Positions 50,812-60,600 of a stretch of 64,000 nucleotides of DNA are shown piece after piece. The position numbers and the translations under genes were made by a program. Position 1 is the stretch's first letter; each line of letters opens with the position of its first letter. This DNA comes from Siphlonurus alternatus (Eukaryota > Arthropoda > Insecta > Ephemeroptera > Siphlonuridae), in contig OX463780.1 of assembly GCA_949825025.1 (NCBI GenBank), positions 33,088,979-33,152,978 of the forward strand, given 5' to 3'. The notes beneath the pieces were generated by a model, which worked only from the letters and a program-made list of their open reading frames with translations, had not been told where the DNA came from and made no database searches.

Positions 50812-53750
50812 CTAGCTTGGAGGGACAGAGTCACGGGGCTTGCGGAACTTGGCCTGCACCCACACACGGTACATGGTCAGCTGCTTACCGCGGTTCACCT
50901 GCAGACGACGGTCCACCAAGTTCTGCTCCTCTACGAAGCCCTCAGACGTAAACAACTCCCGGATGTCCTCTGAGAACATTCAAGGAGACGATATTGAAAA
51001 TTGGTAGTTTGACAGAGGTGACAGAAACAATAAGAAATAGTAATAAAATAGAGCAAAATATTTAGATAAAGTACTTTCGTGGTCAGTGATTGCAGATGCA
51101 TTACACTTAAATGTTCTCTTTGCAAGATCTAGGTTTTTGACATTCCTGTTTGTATCTGAGGTTTGGAAAAAAAAATTAAAAAATGTTTAAAACAAGGGTA
51201 GAACACCCATTAAATTTCAAAGGAGGGTAAAAAATTGCAGTTCCAGATACCTCAGAGAGCAATATCAAATTGTAAATACTGTAATTATGCTCTTCCATCT
51301 ATGTGCAAATATTTAATGGTATAGATATTAAAGGGGATACATAATTCTAAATTTTTGAATGGACTGGCAGTAAAATGTTCACCTCATGCATAAGCATCAA
51401 TGCTGTTGATTGCTCAAAAATCAACCAATCGCCTGCAAATGCTATCTTAGTTACCTTGTGTAAAGAAGTAGACCCTGGTACCATCACCTCGCACGTAGAA
51501 GTTGTCTGCAAGGCACTTGCCCTTCTTGAAGCGCAGCTGGGCCAGGTCGTAGCGACCGTAGTCTCTGAACAACACCACACCTCCAGGTCGTAGGTAGCGG
51601 AACAACTGGCGAGCCACGTGAGGCATCCTGAGCAAGATACACGTCGTAGGTAAATATACAGTCAGACTGAGGAATGGTGCTGGGTGTAGAAAATGTAGAA
51701 ATGTTCACTACAGCTATGGCATGAACAGTCTAATGACTATTTATCACTAGGAGGTGATAATGCTGTGCTACTGATTACTTTTTTTTAACAATTTAGAGTT
51801 TCATAAGTATTTACAGATTCGTAAAAACATTGAATATTGTCTATTATGTAACACCAGACTCACTTGTCGGGGTTGATGGCTGAGAGAACGAAGATCAAGA
51901 TGATTATGTCCAGGCTACCTGGCTCAAAGGGTGCCTCCCACTGGTCTGACGTTACGTCCAACACAAATGCTTGGCACCTGGAACATTTGGTTACATAACG
52001 TAAACCGTACTGTTAAAATTGTTTGTTGAGACTGAAAGAAGAACTCTGTAGTGCTGGAAAAATGACTCTAGTTTGTTGACTGAAGGTGGTTTTTTCCATG
52101 AATGATTGAGGCTTTTGAAGGAATACCAGATTACTCAGATACCAATGTATGTAATTGAAAATTTTCTCATTCTGTTGCACCTTACATCTTCTAGTTGTAC
52201 TCTTTAAATTACAAAATATAAGCTTTTCATGTTAGCTCCTAAAGTTTCTAGCTTGAAATAAAAAATTTTCAGTTCACAAGAAGGCTGAATAAAATAACAT
52301 TAGCATGATAAGGTCCAAAAAGATTTATCTTCAGTTCTAGGATATTACCTTTTCTCATCATACTCTGGATTTTGCTTCAAGATCTCGACTGCAGTTTCTG
52401 AGAAATCACAACCATAAACTCGAAGCTGGGGGTTGACATTGGTCTTGAGGATTGGAAAGACGGTGTTACCAACCCCACAACCAACTTCCAGGATCCGAGT
52501 CTCTCCCTCTGGGGTTGGTACACTTGACTCGGGCTGACTGTTTGACCCTTGGTCGGAGCGAGAGCTCACATACAGGCTGGTGTTGTGTGGAGCTACCTCT
52601 GGGAACTCTGTGAAGATCCACTGTCTGTCTTTGAAGAATCTGTAACAAATGTGTTTGCTTGCTGAACGATAAGAATATACCTATACAGTAGCTGTACACG
52701 GCTGTCATGCTTGAACGTAGGGAAGAAATTAAGCCATGTCTTAATTTCCGGAATCATAGAGTACTGTAAATGTATTCATGCTTTAAAACGTGCACAATAT
52801 CTGTGAGCTAGCTTTTCAAAATGCAATACTGTATTAGACATGCCAGCAAGCCCACTGCATGTATCATATTATATTATATGTATAACAAAAGTGTGAGCCT
52901 AGAGCAGTATTGCAGCGAGCTGTAAATAAGTAGACTGCCAGCAATATTGTCTTTGTCACACAAAGAAAAGTTGAATGTTTACTGTATATGGTGTGGTGAT
53001 CTTACAATTAGCAGCATATTCACCTTTTCTTTATTTTACGCATCATGACATGAAGACTATCATTGCAGGCTGCCTACTTCAATTGAATGCCGTGTCAACG
53101 TCAGATGCATATTGATTTATAAGCTTTGATTCTGTGAAGAATTACCTATTTTGATGGATGCCATAAAAGCCATCCCACATTTTGCCTGCCTCGGCCTCAA
53201 GTCTTGCCTGTTCCCCCTCAGTTGCACGTATGGACGAGTTCTCATTGACTTTTTGTTTAGCACTTTCTTCTTGTTCTGGACACCACTCAACATTATCCCT
53301 AAAACACAATTAGAAATATTAATATTTAATTTATTAAAAAGGAGGTTAGGATAATTTACATACCAGGCATTAAAATCAAATACTTTATTAAAGTTTTTTA
53401 AATTTCGACTACCAAATTGTGGCTTTTTACGATGTTGTGTGAACTCATAATCATCATCACTTTTATGTCTACAAATAAATGCTAGTTGAATAACCTTAGT
53501 GCTTCTCAGTCTATTAAGGTTTGTGATAGAATGATAATAGTTAGGACTATTGGATCCACAGTATGAAGGGCAATGAATTGGGCTTAGCAAATTCTGGAAC
53601 ACAGGGTGGGCCCTGGAAAAGACCCTACCATGCATTGTGTTGAAATACATCATCAGGATTCTTCAGTAATCTATTTCCAAACTGAGGACGGGATGAACTG
53701 TCACTTGTGAAGTTATCTTGAGAAATACTTGTAGATTCTGCACCATCCAT
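50812..53750 (-). CDS. tRNA N3-methylcytidine methyltransferase (METTL2/METTL8 family), cytosolic isoform
   Basis: A SAM-dependent methyltransferase that makes m3C at position 32 of tRNA anticodon loops (tRNA-Thr and tRNA-Arg in known METTL2 enzymes). Minus-strand coding exons: 53629-53750, 53146-53298, 52349-52639, 51864-51977, 51455-51627, 50812-50969. All introns are GT-AG, phases agree, and the total is 336 codons plus stop. The protein starts [15 protein letters not shown]-terminal family motif: [10 protein letters not shown]...NAWDNVEW (residues 22-46). [13 protein letters not shown] is at 93-105, SAM motif [18 protein letters not shown] at 140-156, [18 protein letters not shown] near 210-228, [16 protein letters not shown] and [16 protein letters not shown] at about 245-284, and [20 protein letters not shown] near the C terminus. 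It is complete, with a linker shorter than in vertebrate METTL2. METTL6 is less likely because of the N-terminal NAWD block. Confidence 0.95.
53364..53653 (-). CDS. Alternative N-terminal exon of METTL2, probable mitochondrial (METTL8-like) isoform
   Basis: A 290-bp open segment ending at a donor (AATGCCTG then GTATGT) in the same phase as the cytosolic first coding exon, so it splices to 53298 and yields 392 codons plus stop. Its last 23 residues ([17 protein letters not shown]) are homologous to the end of the upstream exon ([17 protein letters not shown]). The leader before them, about 60 residues from [17 protein letters not shown] to [11 protein letters not shown], has Arg, Lys and His but no Asp or Glu, as expected of a mitochondrial presequence. 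Human METTL8 has the same layout: presequence, GSR motif, then the NxWD block. The only Met candidates (53653, 53650, 53635) lie inside the cytosolic exon in another frame. The transcript must therefore start there, or use the acceptor-like CGTCCTCAG at about 53684 and ignore the donor at 53628. Confidence 0.6.
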
Positions 53751-53855
53751 AGTATAAGAGAGAGTGAGACTTCTAGCGAGAATTACAGTATGCACAAAAA
53801 TTAAAGAGAGTGATGTGTACAGTACATAAGCTGGTATGGCAAACTTCGATTTGCA
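53751..53855 (-). other. METTL2 5' UTR part of exon 2
   Basis: A very strong minus-strand acceptor (TTTCTACTTTCATTTTACAG, ending 53856) precedes this segment, so the start-codon exon runs 53629-53855. The frame upstream of MDGAE is open back to the acceptor but has no ATG in it, so the ATG at 53750 is taken as the start. Confidence 0.6.
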
Positions 53856-54242
53856 CTGTAAAATGAAAGTAGAAAAAAAATATTGCTCCAAATATATAAA
53901 TATCTTCCAGATATTATAAGGCAGCAAATGAATATGTAAGATTCATTATTTTTATTTAAAAACACTTATAAACACAAGTATATTTTTTATGTGGATCTGC
54001 AAAAACGTAAACACCAACATGTGCCACAAACAGCTGTTAAAAACAATGGAGGATTTAAAAATAAAAAATAGTGCGCTTTTTATTCAAATAATTTGTTATC
54101 CTCAAGAAATAACAGGTGCTGAACTTATTGGTGATGGTGTCATCTTTCAGTGGTGGAAGTAATTTCATTTTTTTGCCAGTGCTCTCACCAGTGCATTGGG
54201 ACATCACTTCTATACCTGCCATGTTAAATTTCAGTTTCTTAC

Positions 54243-54275
54243 CAGTGCACCGCACTGGGGCGCACCAACCGGCTT
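54243..54275 (-). other. Possible noncoding first exon of METTL2
   Basis: A GC-rich patch (GGTGCGCCCCAGTGCGGTGC on the minus strand) ending in a donor (GCACTG then GTAAGAAACT), 384 bases above the acceptor at 53856. An alternative donor (GCACTG then GTGAGAGC) lies at 54187. The transcription start is unknown. The patch abuts the 3' tail of a LINE fragment. Confidence 0.35.
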
Positions 54276-54277
54276 AC

Positions 54278-54480
54278 TTTAGATAGATAGATAGCAGTGT
54301 GTACACATTACATGCATACACTCCTGCTTGCGGCTATTGTGGGTATTCCACCACGGTGGCTCGCTTGCTTGCGGCTGACTCTCTCAGCCCCTCCCTGAAC
54401 TCACCAACACTCCGAGCATCCACAAGCCTAGAGTCCAACAAATTCCACTCCCTCACCGTTCTTCTCAAGACCAATAAGCA
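54278..54480 (-). mobile_element. 3' end of a non-LTR retrotransposon (LINE)
   Basis: The minus-strand frame at 54379-54465 gives RRTVREWNLLDSRLVDARSV then GEFREGL. This matches the typical extreme C terminus of LINE reverse transcriptase proteins (an RT..WN.L....V.A.S...F...L pattern). It is followed by about 100 bases of untranslated sequence and a (TATC)n tail (GATA repeats at 54279-54293 on the plus strand), as in CR1- and Jockey-type elements. It is 5'-truncated and inactive. The clade cannot be set from so short a piece. Confidence 0.6.
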
Positions 54481-54617
54481 TAATATAATTTCCAGAAAAA
54501 ATATAAAGGAACTTTCTAACATTTTGATTAGTTTTCTGGCGATAGATGTCTGTTAAAAAACATGTTTCTTAAGAAAAAAAAAAAACTTAAGAAGCAAAAT
54601 AACTTCTTTTAAAAAAA
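54481..54617. other. Spacer between DIS3 3' end and LINE fragment
   Basis: AT-rich, no feature seen. Confidence 0.4.
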
Positions 54618-54623
54618 TTTATT
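54618..54623 (-). terminator. DIS3 polyadenylation signal
   Basis: AATAAA on the minus strand, about 50 bases after the DIS3 stop codon. Confidence 0.65.
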
Positions 54624-54673
54624 TTATAAAAAGAGTTGCATTGTATCATCATACAATTTACACTGCTACATGA

Positions 54674-57600
54674 TTAACGTTGTTTGCTCTTCTTGGAGCG
54701 TTTCATGTGAGGAGATTTTGTTCCAGTGCTTGCGACTGGTGCTGTTACCACTTCTTCCACGTCCATTGGTTCCACATCCTTCTCCTTGAGCGACGGAACA
54801 CTGAAGCTCGCAATCTGATACATAAAGAGGTGAAATTAGCACACCAGCAAACACGAGAGACATACTGAATTTACCTTGGGCTGAACAAGTTTGAAGACGA
54901 GTTTCTCTCGCTGCCTGTCGCTGCGGTCAAGACTCAGCTGGACGGTGACGGGGTCGAAGGGTCGGAACACGACCTTGCCGCAGGTCTGGGTCTGCTCCTG
55001 AGAACATGCATCAACAAACCATGAAATTACATACAATTTTTCACTAGTTTTATTTAAATGAATAAACTTGCTCTTAAATATGCAAACTACAATTATGGAT
55101 GAAAAAACAACAGTGCTCTGGTATTTATTTGTACAATAAATTTTATGGTTTCATAAAAAAGTACAGTACTATAAGAATAATGTGTACCAGTACTGTATAT
55201 CTATAAGAATGGTTTGAAATTTTTTATAATTTAATGATGAATGTTTTGCTAAATATTTTGTCTCAAAAATTGTAAATAGATATTATATGTTATTATATGG
55301 TGTGTCCAATCCAATCCATGCAAAATATCCATTATGTGTGTATTTTGCTATTTTGTAACTGAGAATGGTAAATAAATTGAAAATACAAAGAAAATTACTA
55401 TATTCATTCTGCATAATTCATGTGTTTTGATGAATATTTAATTGCCTACTTCAATCCTCATTCCAATCAAAGTAGAATTATTTGTATTATTTACATGAGA
55501 ACTACAGCAGTAGCTGGATTTCCTAACTCTTACACAAGATCTGTGATTCAATATGACCCTCATGCTTCCTAAGTAAACAAAATGACTGGCATACCTCCTC
55601 GTCATAGACGAATGTGACAGGGAAGGTCTCTCCCTTCTTGGGGGCGACATACACCGTGCCCTCGAGTCCGTACTTGGGGATGAGGATGAGCAGCGCATTC
55701 TTTCTTACATACAGCACATAGCCTTGCTCGTCCTGCACCTTGTTCCTGAAGAAGATCTGTGAGAGAACAAGATGGGTTAGGTACAGATAGCCAGTCTCTG
55801 TGGCTTTGGAGGAGAAAATGCTATTAACTGCAATTTTTTAAAAATATTTACAATGCAACTTCTGCTAATTGATTGAAAATCACCATCAAGCAACATCATA
55901 CTTTTGTAACTGAATATTATCTATTAATTGTATGATTTATGTACATGATACTGCACTTTTACGAGATTACAGAGTTTATCTTCAGCATAATTTGATTAAA
56001 AAATCATGTTGCAACCTTTATAAAATAGAAGTCCTCGTGATTTAAGTGTACATACGAGAGGGTTGCAGTTATACTCACGTGGGTGTGCAGGGCAACAGAG
56101 GCTCGGCCAGCGTACTGGGCCATGCGGTTACGGTAGTTGAGGTTCTTGCACACCGTGTGGCTGAAGTTCTTGTCAAGCAGCTCAGGGCTCACCTGGTCTG
56201 CAAGGATACACACGGCCAGCAGCCGGTGCACCATGATGTCAGCGTACCTGTCACCAAAGTACTTGTTAGACTCTGAACACTGTCATCCAGACTTTTTGAG
56301 TCTGTTTCAACAATTTATAAGACTACAGTACATTAAGCTACATTATTTTATGAAAGATGAAACAAATTCTAATAAAACAGAAGAAATTTTTTCCCTTTCT
56401 AAGCACAAACACACATTTTGAATATTCCTCTCCTCAAGCAGTAAGAATTAAGACAGTAATTTATTAAAAAGTCTCTCTTCTTATCATACATCTTTGCTAT
56501 CATACAGTTTTCTTTACTCTATTCCATTACGTATTGAATATGAGATTCAGATGAAAGGGGGGGGGGGGAGGGGGGGGAAAGTAATAAAAATGCTTAAAGT
56601 TATCAATAAGCAAGGCATGGTATTTTGATTTATACTTTATAGTTTTGCGTTTAGTCTAGATGTAATGAAGTACTAACACTTTAACTGTTTTGTCTGTCTG
56701 TTTGTGACTTTGAATTCAGTATGAGGGTTGTCTTTACCTCCTAATGGGTGAAGTGAAGTGGGTGTAGATGGGCACTGCGAGGCCGTAGTGCTTGTAGTCG
56801 TCCGGCTGGAGCATGCCACTACAGAAGTAGACGGCTTGTAACATGCAGCGTGTCGTCAGGATGCGCACCATGTTGTTAAAGAAAGGGTTGTCTGGCTTCA
56901 CTGCCTTGTCCAGGCTCTCAGATAGTGCCTTGCCACTGTTCACATCCATCTCAAAACCCTACAACAGATAACAGTTATGTCAGCGGAAAATTACAGGATT
57001 CTCCTAGCAAAAGTACAATTTTTTTTTTTATGACAAAAGATAATTACAAAAATAAAACAACAGTATACTGTAGAACAATTATTTCTTTCTTGATTCTACT
57101 TGAGTACAATACACAAGGTATTATTTTGCAAACTAGAGGATTCAGGCAACATGCACATCCTGTATAATATGTAGCACAGATTGAATTTTAAACAAAATAT
57201 GTAAATTTGAATATTAAAATCCTATACTGTCAATTATTACTACTGTACTTCTTTATTGAAAAAATCAACAGTAATGTATTTATAATTCTGTATTGTAAAC
57301 TACATAATAATAATTACGTATGCTGAAATGGAGGAATAATAAAAAAAAGAATCAAGCTTTTCAACGAGTACTTTATAGAGAAAATTAAGTTCTTAATGTT
57401 TTGCACAACTGTAGTACTGCCTTCAAACAACCATCATCCCCTGGTTTTTTGTTATTATACTGGCCTCACCTGCACTCTGACTGCCCTCATGAGAGGCTCG
57501 AAGTTGGAGACAGGTGGCGTGGGATGGCGACGTAAGATGGAGCAGTCTGGGAAGTCTGCGAGGATTCTCGTGGCCACTGAGATGTTGGCCAGCAGCATGA

Positions 57601-60600
57601 ACTCCTCCACCATCGAGTTGGTATCTCGCAGCTGCTTCACCACAACCTCCAGCGGGTCGTGGGTCTCACTGTCCACGTGGAAACGAACCTCCGGGGATGC
57701 TAGCACCAGAGCACTGCAACAATCATGGGGTTGACAGTAGTCATAGGAAAAACTAAAGAATTTTCTTAACAGATTATATTACCAGGGCCGTCCCATGCGC
57801 ACAGCGCATACGTTTATTTTTTTCTGCTCTATTATAAAGTTTTTCGTAAATTAATAGCCACGGCTTAGAAAAGCTGCGCAGAAACGAGTTTTAAATGTTA
57901 GTAGTCTACTGCGCATGGCTCCGCAAAGTGTGCATGATAAGAAAGTTTGAATCCAAATGAAGCTGCGCAAACGCTAGGTGACTAATCTGCGCACAGTCAA
58001 TAGCAGCTTTGTATGCTTTATGAACAAAGATACGAACTTCTACCCCAGATTACTTGCGAATTGCAGTGTTTAAAAATTCTTTTAATACGTTACTGCAACC
58101 GGTTTGGCTTGTAGTACTGTAAATAAATATCAAATTTGAGATGAGATAAAAAGCAACGTTCTCGCTAATGTTGAACAAAAACTCTGCTCCGGTAGGGGCC
58201 CCTCGTGCAGCGAAACAGCTGTTTTGAGCTCACTACGTGACGTCACCTTGGGTGTTTTTGGCCAAAATGCGCAGATCAGTCCAAATTCGTAGGGCTGATA
58301 GACCTATCTATTATAGTTGTATCATGTTATATTACTGTATCATTATTTTAAAAAACAGTTATTAATTGCCATCCCTCTCTCTTTTACTAGTAATGTCAAT
58401 TTCAGGAAAGATTACTATTTGATTGGATTGATTAGATGATTTGATGAGAGATTGTTTACACTAAAAACAGTAGAAAGTGTGAAGGTTCTTGTTTTTTTTT
58501 TTTTTTATTTTTAACAGAGTTATAGCATTTACAATTACAATAAAAAAAATTGCAAAAAAATTGAAATGCTGTACTCAAGAAACGGCCAGAAACCATTTTC
58601 AAGTATTGGAATTTGAACCTGTAATAAACCTGTGATAAGCAGTTTCAATTATACAACCGTATAGCACAAGTCTTTCTACATAGAGCTTTGACTATACTCC
58701 ACAACATCCAATGATAATGCCAACTCACCCATTGTCTACCCTCTGCTTCTTGAGCTTCTTGGCGAGGGTGTTAAGCCCTCTTAGCCCGCGGGCCAAGTCA
58801 TCATTCTGCGAGGCATCGTCAATCACCAACTGGGCCTCCTCGTAGGTCATGGCTCGCCGGGACTTGATGATGGACTTGCAGAACCGAACCTTGAGGATCT
58901 GGGCCTCGGGATTGATCTCCCAGATGCACGAGAACGCTAAACGCTCCTCACCACCACGCAGGGAACAAAGGTTGGAGCTCAGCAGCTCTGAAACGTGATA
59001 CATAATATATTAGCTACTTGAATGTAATGATTTCTTCGTCATATAATTATAGAACTTGAAAATATGAAGCTCTTTTTTTTTAACTTACTGTACAAGTTAT
59101 ACTATATTTGTCAAACTTTAATGATTGAACTCAGGAACAAACAAGAGATAAGGAATTCAGGTTCAGAGACTTTGATTGTGCCAGAAACCCACCTGGCACC
59201 ATGTCCAGCCGCTTGTCAATCAGGTAGACCGTGGTGGCTCTGCGTGAAGCCTCCTTGTCTATGGCCGTGCCTGGGCGGATAAAGTGGCTTACGTCAGCAA
59301 TGTGCACACCAACCTGTGAGAAAGATTAACCAAAGTAATTATTCCAGAGTTCTTGAGAGTCAATGTAGGAGATGTTCACCTCAAAATTGCCATTGGGCAG
59401 AGGAATGCAGTGCAAGGCATCATCAATGTCGGTACAGCCGGGAGGGTCCACGCTGCAGATGCAGATATTACGAAGGTCTTCTCTACATTCCTCATCCTGG
59501 AATCAAAGCAAAGTTTGAAGGTTAGAAACAAAGCAACAAATTCAAGACACTGGACTACAGATAGAGAACAATTCAATATTTTTTTGTTATAAAATTGCTC
59601 TAAAAACCACAGACTTAAATAATATGCTTATGCTTTTAACAAACATTGATTCATAATGTTTAAAATGTTGAAATAAATATGTATAACACAAAAAAAAAAG
59701 TTGCAATGGTCTAATTTAATTAGTAATACTGCATTTGATAGAAACAAAATTTAAGTATTGTTAACATTGTATACAGATCAGAAATACCGTAAAAATGAAA
59801 AAAAGGGTACTTTTTTCATAAAGGTTTACCTGTTGTGTGATGGACCAGGGCATGCTGGGCAGACAGGCTAGGACTGCGTCAGAGAACCTCGTGTGTGGGA
59901 TGTCATGCTCCAACAACAGCACCTCATTCTCCGTGTCCTTGTCTCCTATCTCTCCCAGTGCTCGCACGAAGTGACCCTGCAAATTAGACAGTAAGGAAAC
60001 ATTCCAGACCAATCAAGAGGTTAACTTACCCGAGGGTAGCGAGAATGACGTGGCCATGAGTCAATGGCAACCATGATCCTCTGATTGCTCAAAACATCTG
60101 CTTGCCTAGTTTCAAAACGAATTTTTGGGATTTTACGTTCAGCTGGTACAAAAATATGGTTCACAGCCTAAAATAATAAAACGAATAATTAATAAAATTG
60201 CTATTAAAAAAAATAATAATAATGGTCTTACCCCTGGGTAGTATCCCATTTGCAGAATACCACAATACTGTCTCCAATTACGTCGGATGATAGCAACAAT
60301 CTTGCCTGTTGGAATGCCCTCCTTTGCTTTCGCTCCCGCCTTCATTGCAAGCTCTTCTTCAGGTGGAACGTCACCTGTGATAAATAACAAAACTCAATTT
60401 AGAAAGAAGCAGTTGTTAAGCAGCAAGTGAAACTACTCATCATGACTATGCTTGACCTACCTGGGTCTCCTCCGTCATCTTGCAGCACCACGTCACTGGG
60501 TGCAGACCACTCCACCTCAGGCAGCATCTCCACAGCCACAATGTCACCATCAATGGCGCGATTCAGGCCTTCGTGGCCCTGCACCAGCACCTGCAAACAC

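Noticed and set aside
51375..51593. Plus-strand frames overlapping METTL2 and DIS3 exons (for example 51375-51593, 57396-57734, 61924-62184)
   Set aside because: They lie antisense to exons whose minus-strand reading is clearly the conserved protein.
53625..53927. Longer METTL2 N terminus starting at 53927
   Set aside because: The extra 59 residues cross a very strong splice acceptor at 53856-53858, so the upstream part is intron.
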